Positions 49,227 to 57,927 of a DNA stretch of 64,000 nucleotides are shown piece after piece. The translations under genes and the position numbers were made by a program. The notes below the pieces were generated by a model. The model saw only the letters and a list, made by a program, of their open reading frames with translations, had not been told where the DNA came from and made no database searches. Origin of the DNA: Armatimonadota bacterium (GTDB lineage Bacteria > Sysuimicrobiota > Sysuimicrobiia > Sysuimicrobiales > Sysuimicrobiaceae); contig JAVKGX010000001.1 of assembly GCA_031432545.1 (NCBI GenBank), positions 372,001 through 436,000 on the forward strand, given 5' to 3'. How positions within the stretch are numbered: position 1 is the stretch's first letter; every line of letters begins with the position of its first letter.

Positions 49227-49597
49227 CAGGGGACACCGTCGGTCTTCGGCGCGCGGCCGGTCAGCCGATCCGCTCCCCAGATCACCTTGCGCCCGTCCCG
49301 GAACAGAGGCAAAGGGAGTTCCCCCGCGTCCAGACGGCGCAAGAGTTCGGCCGGCGTCATCCCGAGCCTTTCGGCCGCATCCACCGTGGTGACGATCCGT
49401 TCGCCGTCGTGGACCGCCCGCACGACCCGCCGCAGGAAGCTGTCGGGTCCCGGCCGTTGTATGATCATCGCGATGGCCGACCTGCCGCGCGGGTGCGCCT
49501 GCTTCACCAGGTTCGCGTAGCGCTCCAGCTCGTCGGGGAAGCCGCGCAGGTGATGAAGCACGGCGAGATCTGGGTCCGTCACGGAGAGGTCGTCCAC
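49226..49597 (-). CDS. Helix-turn-helix (excisionase/MerR-like) protein
   Basis: A protein of about 123 residues from the GTG at 49597 (other GTG starts possible at 49582). The N-terminal half has AVLHHLRGFPDELERYANLV with no clear family. The C-terminal ~50 residues (ERIVTTVDAAERLGMTPAEL, LLRRLDAGELPLPLF, GRKVIWGADRL) look like an excisionase/MerR-type winged helix. Longer frames would run into the tRNA gene and are rejected. It is coupled to the 69-residue zinc-ribbon protein. Confidence 0.55.
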   Translation of the reverse strand: MDDLSVTDPDLAVLHHLRGFPDELERYANLVKQAHPRGRSAIAMIIQRPGPDSFLRRVVRAVHDGERIVTTVDAAERLGMTPAELLRRLDAGELPLPLFRDGRKVIWGADRLTGRAPKTDGVP

Positions 49598-49672
49598 GGC
49601 ATCGGTGCCGGAGGGATCGAAGCGAGTGGTCGCACGCGCCGCACGGGAAAGCCGATGCCGGCGCGACGGTCG

Positions 49673-49758
49673 TGGTGCCGGAGGGGAGATTTGAACTCCC
49701 ACGGGCTATCGCCCACTACGCCCTGAACGTAGCGCGTCTGCCGTTCCGCCACTCCGGC
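49673..49758 (-). tRNA. tRNA-Leu (anticodon CAG)
   Basis: Read on the minus strand: acceptor GCCGGAG pairs with CTCCGGC; the anticodon arm is CTACG-TTCAGGG-CGTAG, giving CAG (reads CUG). A class II variable arm (GGGCGATAGCCC) identifies a leucine-type tRNA. The T arm is GGGAG-TTCAAAT-CTCCC. CCA is encoded after discriminator A. It lies between the HTH gene and the helicase. Confidence 0.95.
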
Positions 49759-49809
49759 CATCCCGGGCAGTTTCTGATGCTAGACGAAGCCAAAGGGAGC
49801 GTCAAGGCG

Positions 49810-52089
49810 ATGGGCGTGTCGGGGTTCCTCCAGACGCTCCGACGGGAGGCGGGCGATCGCATCGTCCACCTGGAGCACCTGGAGGCCCGCCCCGCCCGCT
49901 ACGCGCGCCCACGCCGCCCCCTCCCGGATGCCCTCTCTGCAGCGCTCGCCCGCCAGAGGATCTCGCAGCTATACGTGCACCAGGCGCAGGCCCTCGACGC
50001 CGCGCGGGCCGGCGAGGCGATCGTCGTCACCACGCAGACCGCCAGCGGCAAGACCCTGTGCTACAACCTCCCCGTGCTCGAGACGCTCCTGAGCGATCCC
50101 CCGTCGTGCGCGCTGTACGTCTTTCCCACGAAGGCGCTGGCCCAAGACCAGCTGGACGTCCTGAACGGATACGGCGTGCCGGTGCGCGCGGGCATCTACG
50201 ACGGCGACACCCCTGCCGACCAGCGCGCGCGGGTGCGCGATCGCGCGCAGATTTTGTTGACGAATCCGGACATGCTGCACGTGGGAATCCTCCCCCAGCA
50301 CTTCCGCTGGCGGGCCTTCTTCCGTCGGCTCCGGTACGTGGTGCTGGACGACCTCCACGTCTATCGCGGCGTGTTCGGCAGCCACGTCGCGAACGTGCTG
50401 AGGCGGCTGCGCCGCGTCTGCCGGGTGTACGGTGCCGATCCGCAGTTTTTGTGCGCGTCGGCCACACTGGGCAACCCCGCGGAGTTTGCCAGCCGGCTCG
50501 TCGGCGTTCCGGTGCAGGTGATCGACGACGACGGTGCCCCGCGCGGCGCCCGCCACTTCGTGCTGTGGAACCCGCCGCACGGCGCGGACGGATTGCGACG
50601 CAGCCCGTACGGCGAGGCCACGTGGTTGTTCTGTCGACTGGTGGAAGCCGGCGTGCGCACGATCGTGTTCGTCAACGCCCGCAAGACAGCCGAGCTGATC
50701 TACCGCAGGGCGGCCGGGGCGCTGCCGCCCGAGCTGGCCGGGCGCATCCGCCCCTACCGCGCCGGTTACCTGGCCGGCGAGCGCCGCCGGATCGAGCGGG
50801 CGCTGTTCGGCGGAGAACTTCTGGGCGTGGTCGCCACGAGCGCTCTGGAGTTGGGCATCGACGTTGGGGGACTCGACGCGTCGGTGTTGGTCGGCTTCCC
50901 GGGTACGGTCGCCAGCACGTGGCAGCGTGCAGGCCGTGCGGGCCGCGGTAGGCAGGAGGCGCTGACCATCCTGATCGCTACGGACGACGCGCTGGACCAG
51001 TACCTGGCACGCAACCCCGGCTACCTGTTCGGCCGCCCGGTCGAAGCCGCCGTCATCGACCCCGAGAATCCGTACGTGCTGGCCAGCCACCTCCGCTGCG
51101 CTGCCGCGGAAGTGCCGCTGCGCGAAGAGGACCTGACGCTGTTCGGATCCACCGCCGGTGCGATCGCCCCGGTGCTGGAGGAGATCGGCGAGCTGCAGAG
51201 CCGCCACGCCCGCTGGTACTGGCGCGGCGCGCCGTATCCCGCGCGACAGGTCGGCATCCGATCAGCCGGTGGGACGTACCACATCGTCGACCCCACTGGG
51301 CGTCTGGTCGGGACGGTGGAGGAGGGGCGGGCGTTCGAGCAGGTGCATCCGGGCGCGGTGTACCTGCACCGCGGCGAGACCTACCTCGTGGAAGATCTGG
51401 ACGTGGCGCGCAAGGTGGCAACGGTCCGGCGCGCCGAGGTCGACCACTACACCGAGCCGAGGACCGTGACGGACCTTGCGATCCGCGCTGTCCGCGCCTG
51501 TTCGCCGTTCGGGGATGCGGAGGCATATCTGGCAGAGGTCGAGGTCACCACGCACGTCGTGGAGTACGCGCGCAAGCGTCTGTTCGGCGACGAGGTGATC
51601 GGTGTGGTGGGATTGGACCTGCCCGCGGAGGTCCTGCGGACAGTGGCGGTCGGCTTCGACGTGCCCCCGGCGATCGCCCGGAAACTGGCGGACTTCGACC
51701 TCGCCGGCGCGGTGCACGCGGTGGAGCATGCTGCCATCGGGCTGCTGCCGCTGTTTGCGATGTGCGACCGGTGGGACATCGGCGGCGTGTCCTACCCCTT
51801 GCACCCTCAGACGGGCCGCCCGTCGATCTTCGTCTACGACGGCTACCCGGGCGGGGTGGGAGTGGCCGAGCGGGGTTTTCGCGTTCTGGAGGAGTGGATG
51901 CGCGCCACGTTGGACGCGATCGAGCGGTGCCCGTGCGAAGACGGCTGCCCTTCGTGCATCCAGTCTCCCAAGTGTGGGAACGCCAACACGCCGCTGGACA
52001 AGGTTGGCGCCGTGGCGCTGTTGCGCCGGGTGCTGGGCGTTCGGAGCGCAAAGGCGCTGGTCGGCCGGCGAACGGCGCGGCGGTCCTAG
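49810..52089 (+). CDS. MrfA/Hrq1-type DEAD/DEAH-box helicase with DUF1998
   Basis: A ~759-residue superfamily 2 helicase. Walker A is TTQTASGKTLCYN; motif II is VVLDDLHVYRG, with DDLH in place of the usual DExH (noteworthy); motif III is CASATLGNP; motif VI is QRAGRAGRGRQ. The C-terminal DUF1998 region ends with a cysteine cluster CPCEDGCPSCIQSPKCGN, the zinc site of MrfA. B. subtilis MrfA is a mitomycin-repair helicase. The ATG at 49810 is chosen; an ATG at 49777 is possible, and anything earlier would overlap the tRNA. Confidence 0.88.
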   Translation: MGVSGFLQTLRREAGDRIVHLEHLEARPARYARPRRPLPDALSAALARQRISQLYVHQAQALDAARAGEAIVVTTQTASGKTLCYNLPVLETLLSDPPSCALYVFPTKALAQDQLDVLNGYGVPVRAGIYDGDTPADQRARVRDRAQILLTNPDMLHVGILPQHFRWRAFFRRLRYVVLDDLHVYRGVFGSHVANVLRRLRRVCRVYGADPQFLCASATLGNPAEFASRLVGVPVQVIDDDGAPRGARHFVLWNPPHGADGLRRSPYGEATWLFCRLVEAGVRTIVFVNARKTAELIYRRAAGALPPELAGRIRPYRAGYLAGERRRIERALFGGELLGVVATSALELGIDVGGLDASVLVGFPGTVASTWQRAGRAGRGRQEALTILIATDDALDQYLARNPGYLFGRPVEAAVIDPENPYVLASHLRCAAAEVPLREEDLTLFGSTAGAIAPVLEEIGELQSRHARWYWRGAPYPARQVGIRSAGGTYHIVDPTGRLVGTVEEGRAFEQVHPGAVYLHRGETYLVEDLDVARKVATVRRAEVDHYTEPRTVTDLAIRAVRACSPFGDAEAYLAEVEVTTHVVEYARKRLFGDEVIGVVGLDLPAEVLRTVAVGFDVPPAIARKLADFDLAGAVHAVEHAAIGLLPLFAMCDRWDIGGVSYPLHPQTGRPSIFVYDGYPGGVGVAERGFRVLEEWMRATLDAIERCPCEDGCPSCIQSPKCGNANTPLDKVGAVALLRRVLGVRSAKALVGRRTARRS

Positions 52090-52119
52090 CTCGATGCGGG
52101 GATGCGAGGCTGAGGAGGC

Positions 52120-53283
52120 ATGAGGACGCACACCGGCGGGACGCTGTACGTGGTGGCGACGCCGATCGGCAACCTGGAGGACATCACGCTGCGCGCGCTG
52201 CGGATCCTCAAAGAGGTCGACGTGATCGCAGCCGAGGACACGCGGCACACCAGCAAGCTGCTGGCGCACTACGACATCCGGAAGCTCACGGTGAGCTACC
52301 ACGAGCACAACGAGCGCCGCCGCGCGCAGGAACTCGTTGCGCAGATGAAGGCGGGCCGGTCGGTGGCGCTGGTGAGCGACGCGGGAATGCCGGGGCTGTC
52401 CGACCCGGGATACGAGATCGTGCGGCGCTGTGCCGCGGAAGGGATCCCGGTCGTGCCGGTGCCGGGGCCGAGCGCGATCCTCGCGGCACTCGTCGCCTCC
52501 GGGCTGCCGACCGACCGCTTCTTGTTCTTGGGTTTCCTGCCGCGCAAGCCAGGCGCGCGCGACCGGCTGCTGGAAGGGGTCGCACGGGAACCGGGGACGC
52601 TGGTGCTGTTCGAGGCGCCGCAGCGCCTGGTGGCCACGCTGCGCGACCTCCACCGGCGCCTGGGGGATCGCCGCGTGGCGATCTGCCGCGAACTGACCAA
52701 ACGCCACGAGGAAGTGTTCCGCGGCACGCTCTCCCAGGCGCTGGCCCACGCGGAGACGAACCCACCGCGGGGCGAGATCACGATCGTCCTGGAGAGAGGC
52801 CGGTCCGCAGACGGGGCGGCGGACGTCCAAGCCGAGTCCGAGTTGCATGCTTCGCTCGCGCGCGGGGCGTCTGTGCGGGACGCGGCCGACGCGGTGGCGC
52901 GTTCGCACGGGATCCGGCGGCGTACGGCCTACCGGCAAGCGCTGCGGCTGGTGGAGGCGTCGACGGCCGACGTCTTCGCCTACGGCACCCTCCGTGACCC
53001 GGCTCTGGTCGAACGGCTGACCGGGCGAGCCTTCGACACCGAGCCTGCGGTGCTGCCGGGATGGCGCGCCGTCGGTCCTCAGACGTCGCGGTCCGGCTAC
53101 GAGGAGATCGCACCCGACCCCCATGCGGAGGTGCACGGACTGCTCTTGCGGGGCGTGGACGCGGCGTCGTTGCGGTGTCTGGACGCCTACGAGGTCGAGT
53201 ACGAGCGGCGGACCCTGTCGGTGCGCGTCGGCGGCCACACGGTTCCCGCCCAGGTCTACCTGCCGCGGGGAGGGCGCACTTGA
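52120..53283 (+). CDS. rsmI: RsmI 16S rRNA 2'-O-methyltransferase fused to a gamma-glutamylcyclotransferase-like domain
   Basis: A 387-residue two-part protein. Residues 1-281 are a complete RsmI, the enzyme methylating the ribose of C1402 in 16S rRNA: LYVVATPIGNLEDITLRAL, AAEDTRHTSKLLAHY, SDAGMPGLSDPG, PGPSAILAAL, LFEAPQRL, plus the helical C-terminal element (GASVRDAADAVARSHGI). Residues ~284-384 add a GGCT/AIG2-like domain (DVFAYGTLRDPALVERL, LRCLDAYEVEYERRTLSVRV) with the YGTL loop and the acidic LDxxE region. No stop or internal start separates the parts, so it is a real fusion in this sequence. RsmI normally ends near residue 285. Overlaps the next gene (TTGA). Confidence 0.9.
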   Translation: MRTHTGGTLYVVATPIGNLEDITLRALRILKEVDVIAAEDTRHTSKLLAHYDIRKLTVSYHEHNERRRAQELVAQMKAGRSVALVSDAGMPGLSDPGYEIVRRCAAEGIPVVPVPGPSAILAALVASGLPTDRFLFLGFLPRKPGARDRLLEGVAREPGTLVLFEAPQRLVATLRDLHRRLGDRRVAICRELTKRHEEVFRGTLSQALAHAETNPPRGEITIVLERGRSADGAADVQAESELHASLARGASVRDAADAVARSHGIRRRTAYRQALRLVEASTADVFAYGTLRDPALVERLTGRAFDTEPAVLPGWRAVGPQTSRSGYEEIAPDPHAEVHGLLLRGVDAASLRCLDAYEVEYERRTLSVRVGGHTVPAQVYLPRGGRT

Positions 53284-53576
53284 TCGGTGAGTTGCTGCGG
53301 CGCTGGATTCTCGGCGACGCCGACGCGCTGGTTGTCGCGCACCGGGCCCGCACGCAGGTGGAAGCGGACCTGCTCGCCGCCGTGCTCCGCGAAGCGGGCT
53401 TCCGCGTGCTGGTGCGGCGCCGCGGGGTCCCCGGCTACGAGGGCGTCTTCGAAGCCGCGCGCGGCGTGTGGGCCGACCTGCTGGTGGCGCGGTCGGACGC
53501 GCACCGGGCGCGAGCGCTGGTAGCGAAGTTCCTGGAGAGTCCGGTCGAGGACGCAAGCGGGAGCGGCCAGTCGTGA
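53280..53576 (+). CDS. DUF2007 family protein
   Basis: A 98-residue protein starting with TTG overlapping the rsmI stop. The core LVVAHRARTQVEADLLAAVL, REAGFRVLVRR and WADLLVARSDAHRARALVAK is the beta-alpha-beta pattern of DUF2007 (putative signal-transducing, PII-like fold). Function is unknown. Coupling to the RsmI-GGCT fusion suggests a shared transcript. Confidence 0.65.
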   Translation: MIGELLRRWILGDADALVVAHRARTQVEADLLAAVLREAGFRVLVRRRGVPGYEGVFEAARGVWADLLVARSDAHRARALVAKFLESPVEDASGSGQS

Positions 53577-53586
53577 CGACGCAGGG

Positions 53587-55113
53587 ATGACCGCCAACGA
53601 GGACGTCCGGGCCGCGCGCACGTACCACGAGGTCACCAAGCACTCCTACGCCAGCGTGCGGCGCCCGGGGCATCGGCTCGACTGGGCGAACCGGCCCCTG
53701 CCCTACAAGACCTACCCGACCCTCGATCCGATAACACTGCCCCAGGATCTGGGACCCTCACCGACGCCGGCGCTTGCGGCTGTGATGGGCATCCCAACGC
53801 CCCTCGGACGGTCGCCGGATCTGGTGGCGCTCGCGCACATCCTCCGCTGGTCGGCGGGGATCCTGCGGCGCGTCCGATACGACAGCGAGGTCGTCGCCTA
53901 CCGAGCCGCTCCGTGCACCGGCGCGCTGTACCACGTGGAGGTATACGTCGCGTGCGCCGATCTGGTCGACCTGCCGGGGGGTCTGTACCACTTCGACGTC
54001 CCGGAGTTCGCGCTGCGCCGCTTGCGCGCCGGGGACGTGCGCGGCGAGTTGGCGGAGGCGACGGCCGGCGAGGGCTCGGTCGCCGCAGCGCCGGTGGTGC
54101 TGGTCTGCACGAGCACCTTCTGGCGCAACGCCTGGAAGTACGGGGCACGCGCGTACCGGCACGCGTTCTGGGACACCGGGACGATGCTCGCGAACTTGCT
54201 CGCGGTGGCCTCCGCCCTCGGCCTGGTCGCCCGCGTCGTGCTCGGCTTCGTCGACGAGCGCGTGCACCGGCTCCTGGGTGTCGACGGACGGCGGGAGGCT
54301 GCTGTCGCCCTCGTGGCCCTCGGCGCGTCGGCGCCGGCGCCGCCTGCGCCCACGGTCTTGCCCTTGGACCTGCCCACGCCGCCGCCGTCGCGACGCGAAG
54401 TCGAGTACCCCGAGATCGTGAGGATGCAGGAGGCTTCCTGTCTTGGGCGTGCGGAGGAAGTCGCGCGCTGGCGCGAGCGCGACGGCCTGGCGCAGACACG
54501 AGATGCTGTGGGTTCGCTGGTCCCTTTGCCGGCCCCGAATCCGACGCTCGCCGCCGCCCCCATCGAGGAGGCGATCCGCAAGCGCCGGTCCACGCGCTGG
54601 TTCTCTGCCGAGCCGGTGTCCTTTGACCACCTCGCGGCGGTCCTGCACGCCATCGGGACGGACCTTCCGGCGGACTTTCTCGAGCCCGCGGCGGCGCTCA
54701 CTACGGCGTACCTGATCGTCAACGCCGTGGGCGGCCTGCCGGCCGGGACGTACAGGTACCTCCGCGGGCACAGAGTCCTAGAGGCCTTGCGACGGGGCGA
54801 CTTCCGCGCGGAAGCGGGCTACCTGGCCCTCGAACAGTCGGCCGCGGCGCAAGCGGCGGTCAACATCTACTTCATGGCAGACGTCGAAGCCGTCCTGGCC
54901 AGGCTGGGCAACCGCGGCTACCGGGCGGTCCAGCTGGAAGGCGGCATCCGCGGCGGTCGAACCTACCTCGCCGCGCACGCCCTCGGGTTGCGGGCGACGG
55001 CCTTGACGTTCTACGACGACGAAGTCGCCGCGTTCTTCGCGCCGCGCGCGCCCCGCCACAGTCCCATGTTCCTCGCCGTCCTGGGCCGACCCGCCCGGCC
55101 GCGATCCCCTTGA
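53587..55113 (+). CDS. SagB-type nitroreductase with two tandem domains
   Basis: A 508-residue protein with two nitroreductase-like modules. The first (~75-260) has LAHILRWSAGILRR, RAAPCTGALYHVEVYV and a FWDTGTMLANLLAVASALG stretch. The second (~325-500) has IRKRRSTRWFSAEPVSFDHL, LPAGTYRYLRGHRV and QLEGGIRGGRTYLAAHALGL. The R-x-S-x-R start and the E-x-G-x-x-x-x-x-x-x-L-A-A region bind FMN. SagB/ThcOx dehydrogenases oxidise azolines in peptide natural products, but stand-alone tandem forms exist; no YcaO or precursor gene is in the window, so the substrate is unknown. Confidence 0.85.
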   Translation: MTANEDVRAARTYHEVTKHSYASVRRPGHRLDWANRPLPYKTYPTLDPITLPQDLGPSPTPALAAVMGIPTPLGRSPDLVALAHILRWSAGILRRVRYDSEVVAYRAAPCTGALYHVEVYVACADLVDLPGGLYHFDVPEFALRRLRAGDVRGELAEATAGEGSVAAAPVVLVCTSTFWRNAWKYGARAYRHAFWDTGTMLANLLAVASALGLVARVVLGFVDERVHRLLGVDGRREAAVALVALGASAPAPPAPTVLPLDLPTPPPSRREVEYPEIVRMQEASCLGRAEEVARWRERDGLAQTRDAVGSLVPLPAPNPTLAAAPIEEAIRKRRSTRWFSAEPVSFDHLAAVLHAIGTDLPADFLEPAAALTTAYLIVNAVGGLPAGTYRYLRGHRVLEALRRGDFRAEAGYLALEQSAAAQAAVNIYFMADVEAVLARLGNRGYRAVQLEGGIRGGRTYLAAHALGLRATALTFYDDEVAAFFAPRAPRHSPMFLAVLGRPARPRSP

Positions 55114-55147
55114 CAGCGGCCACACGGTCGGACACTGTCCGGGGGGG

Positions 55148-55691
55148 ATGGCGCGCCTGTCTCCCTCGGCTCTGACCACGTACCGTGCGTGCTCCAAGCG
55201 CTACCACTTACGCCACGTGCTGGGCCTGCCGGCGCGGCCGTGTGCGTCGTTGGCGATGGGCGGCCTGGTGCATGAAGCGCTGCGTCGTCTGTTCGCGCTG
55301 CCCGCCGCGCAGCCGGTGATGCTCGAGGGCTACGTGGAGGCGCGCGACGACGGCCTGCTGTTCGTGGCGCGCGTCGATCGCGTGGATCCGGTCGGCGAGG
55401 GGGTGCGGATCGTCGACTACAAGACCGGCTCGCCGCCCCGCCACGAGGACCGACAGTCGCGTTGGAGGTCGCTGCCGCGGTGTACATCCTGAGCGTGCAG
55501 GAGCGCCTGGGCCGGCCGGTGCGGGAAGTGGAGTTCGTGTTCCTGGAGCACCGTGAGCGCGTGGCGGTGCCGGCGGCCTCTCCGACCGGACGTGGCCGGC
55601 TGCACCGGGCAGGCAGTGCGCGTGGTGCGACTACCTGGACACGTGTCCCGAGGGCGGCGCCCACGTCCGCGCGGCGCAGTGGAAGGGCTGA
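55148..55691 (+). pseudogene. Broken RecB-like PD-(D/E)XK nuclease with C-terminal cysteine cluster
   Basis: Three successive frames carry one RecB/Cas4-like nuclease. Frame 1 (from the ATG at 55148) starts LSPSALTTYRACSKRYHLRH, with GGLVHEALRRLF and the catalytic EGYVEARDDG through IVDYKTGSPPRH. Near 55450-55465 the sense continues one base over as VAAAVYILSVQERLGRPVRE and FVFLEHRERVAV. Near 55590-55630 it shifts again to QCAWCDYLDTCPEGG, the usual C-terminal Fe-S cysteines. The middle is also shorter than normal. Two shifts in ~170 bases plus shortening suggest decay; clustered assembly error is the alternative. Confidence 0.7.
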
Positions 55692-55697
55692 TGCCCG

Positions 55698-55982
55698 TCA
55701 GTCGCGTCCGCGCCAGGCGGCGCGGTACAGGGCGATTCCCTTGTTCGCCACGAGCGAGCCCACCGCGCCCATGATGAACAGCAGCCCACCCTTGTAGAAC
55801 AGCGCGCCGGGCAGGTTGAACAGACGCGAGAACCAACCGGCGTCGCCGCTGGCGGTCAGTTCGCGGTAGGCGATGACGAAGACGGTGACCAGCAGGGCCA
55901 CCCCGGACAGGAACACGACGATGCCGATCCAGCGCCCGAGGGGATCGGCGTACGTCTGCACCCCCTCGTCCAGCGGGTTCAA
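55698..55982 (-). CDS. Small hypothetical membrane protein
   Basis: A 94-residue protein with two transmembrane helices (GIVVFLSGVALLVTVFVIAY and KGGLLFIMGAVGSLVA) joined by a loop with WFSRLFNLPG. The TTG at 55982 is preferred because it overlaps the upstream stop as TTGA, the junction style used repeatedly here; an ATG at 56033 would run 50 bases into the upstream gene. Family not recognised. Confidence 0.6.
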   Translation of the reverse strand: MNPLDEGVQTYADPLGRWIGIVVFLSGVALLVTVFVIAYRELTASGDAGWFSRLFNLPGALFYKGGLLFIMGAVGSLVANKGIALYRAAWRGRD

Positions 55983-56476
55983 CGAAACACCCGTGGCTGG
56001 CCCGTGGCGAAGTCGGGGTACTCGGCCCGCCACCGCCGTTCGTCATCTGCGCGGACCCGAACGCGCAGCGCATCCCGCGCGACCTGCCCGTCCGCCAGGC
56101 GTGCGATGGCGACGAACGACGCCACACCCGCACCGGCGGAGATCTCCACCTGCATCTGTTCCAGTCGATAGGCCCGCAGCGGGGAGCGTTGCAGCGGACG
56201 CGGCCAGTCCGCCGGCAGATTGACGAGGAACCTCTCCGCCCACGCCCTCGCCTGTGGATGCATGGGGTGGGCGAACGCCTCGTAAACCTGGACGACGGCG
56301 TTGGCGGCCAGATCCCGGTCGTTCCGCGGGTAGCCGATCGTGATCTGCGCCGTGGCCGCGCTCCGGACGGCTTCGAAGGCCCAGTGCCACGGCGGGACGT
56401 CCTCGAACGCAGACGGCTGGGCCCAGGCCCCTGCGGACAGGACCATCAAGACCGCTGCCAGCAAGAGGGCACGCAT
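55979..56476 (-). CDS. Hypothetical secreted protein with SLH-like start
   Basis: A 165-residue protein with a signal peptide (RALLLAAVLMVLSAGAWAQ). The mature N-terminus FEDVPPWHWAFEAVRSAATA resembles an S-layer homology repeat (F-x-D-V-P-x-x-H-W-A), the only recognisable element, followed by GYPRNDRDLAANAVVQVYEA. A beta-rich C-terminal half follows (VEISAGAGVASFVAIARLAD). GGGGAGG lies upstream of the ATG at 56476. A single SLH-like unit could anchor it to cell-wall polymer; this is inference. Confidence 0.6.
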   Translation of the reverse strand: MRALLLAAVLMVLSAGAWAQPSAFEDVPPWHWAFEAVRSAATAQITIGYPRNDRDLAANAVVQVYEAFAHPMHPQARAWAERFLVNLPADWPRPLQRSPLRAYRLEQMQVEISAGAGVASFVAIARLADGQVARDALRVRVRADDERRWRAEYPDFATGQPRVFR

Positions 56477-56601
56477 CTGCCCACCTCCCCACGTCACCGA
56501 CCTCGTCCGAACCCCGGATCCGACCACCTCTAGTATCCGACGGCACTGTACGCGCACCCCCGACAGGAAAGCCGTGCGGCCGGCGAGAAACCCCCTGCGG
56601 T

Positions 56602-57927
56602 ATGATCTGGAACCCCCAAGCTGAGACGATGCCGCGGCCTGTGCTCGAGCGGCTGCAGCTGGAGCGGCTGCAGCACGTCGTCCGGTACGCGTACGATCGC
56701 GTGGCGGTCTTTCGGGAGCGCATGGACGCATCCGGGGTGAGCCCCGACGGCATTCGACACCTAGAGGATCTTTCGCGCCTGCCGTTCATGTTCAAGAGCG
56801 ACTTCCGAGACCACTATCCGTTCGGCCTGTTCGCCGTGCCGCTGGACCGCGTGGTCCGCATCCACGCGTCCTCGGGGACGACCGGCAAGCCGACGGTGGT
56901 CGGGTACACGCGGGCTGACATCGAGGTGTGGGCCGAGGTTTGCGCCCGCTGCCTGGCGGCCTCTGGGGGCCGGCCCGGCGACGTCTTTCAGAACGCGTAC
57001 GGGTACGGGCTGTTCACGGGCGGCCTGGGGATGCACTACGGCGCCGAGCGATTGGGGATGACGATCGTGCCGGTCTCCGGTGGTAACACCGAACGGCAGA
57101 TCATGCTGCTGCAGGACTTCGGGGCCCGGGTCATCGCGTGTACGCCTTCGTACGCGCTCACGCTGGCCGAGGCGCTGGCTGTCCGTGGGGTCCGGGCGGG
57201 CGACCTGCGGCTGCGGTACGGGGTACTCGGCGCCGAGCCGTGGACCGAGCAGATGCGATCCCAGATCGAAGAGAAGTTGGGGATCACCGCGGTGAACATC
57301 TACGGGCTCAGCGAGGTGATCGGTCCCGGCGTGAGCAACGAGTGCGTCGAAGCCAAGGACGGATCGCACGTCTTTGAGGACCACTTCCTCGTCGAGGTCG
57401 TCGACCCCCACAGCGGCGAGCCGCTCCCGTATGGGGAGCAGGGCGAGCTGGTCTTCACCACGCTGACCAAGGAAGCGCTGCCGGTGATCCGTTACCGCAC
57501 CGGTGACATCGCGTCTTTGAATCCGGAGCCGTGCCGTTGCGGACGCACCCACGTGCGGATGTCACGGGTGGTGGGCCGCACCGACGACATGCTCATCGTG
57601 CGCGGCGTCAACGTCTACCCCTCGCAGGTCGAAGCCGCGATCGTCGGACTCCCGCAACTGACGCCGCACTACCAACTGGTCGTCACCCGGGAGCGGACGC
57701 TGGACGAGCTGGAGGTGCGGATCGAGGTGGACGACCTGTACTTCAACGGCATCGGCGGCGTGCTGGATCCCGCCGACGAGCGGGTGCAGAACCTCCTGCA
57801 GCGGGCCCACGAGGCGATCTACGGCGTGCTGGGGATCTCCACCAAGGTCACGCTGATGGCCCCCGGCACCGTGCCGCGCAGCGAGGGCGGCAAGCTGCGC
57901 CGAGTCGTGGACCTGCGGAAGATGTGA
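56602..57927 (+). CDS. paaK: Phenylacetate--CoA ligase family adenylate-forming enzyme
   Basis: A 441-residue ANL-superfamily ligase of the PaaK type. The P-loop is HASSGTTGKPTVV; other motifs are QNAYGYGLFTGGLGMHYG, LGAEPWTEQMR, NIYGLSEVIGPG, YRTGDIASL (with the preceding ELVFTTLTKE) and the C-terminal lysine region SEGGKLRRV. PaaK activates phenylacetate to phenylacetyl-CoA; related enzymes accept other aryl acids. CRCGRTHVRMSRVVGRTDDM is the typical zinc/hinge region. No paaABC oxygenase genes are nearby. A PaaI-type thioesterase overlaps its stop. Confidence 0.9.
   Translation: MIWNPQAETMPRPVLERLQLERLQHVVRYAYDRVAVFRERMDASGVSPDGIRHLEDLSRLPFMFKSDFRDHYPFGLFAVPLDRVVRIHASSGTTGKPTVVGYTRADIEVWAEVCARCLAASGGRPGDVFQNAYGYGLFTGGLGMHYGAERLGMTIVPVSGGNTERQIMLLQDFGARVIACTPSYALTLAEALAVRGVRAGDLRLRYGVLGAEPWTEQMRSQIEEKLGITAVNIYGLSEVIGPGVSNECVEAKDGSHVFEDHFLVEVVDPHSGEPLPYGEQGELVFTTLTKEALPVIRYRTGDIASLNPEPCRCGRTHVRMSRVVGRTDDMLIVRGVNVYPSQVEAAIVGLPQLTPHYQLVVTRERTLDELEVRIEVDDLYFNGIGGVLDPADERVQNLLQRAHEAIYGVLGISTKVTLMAPGTVPRSEGGKLRRVVDLRKM

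Noticed and set aside
49598-49702. N-terminal extension of the helix-turn-helix gene to 49702
   Set aside because: It would overlap the 3' end of tRNA-Leu and adds only Arg/Ser-rich sequence.
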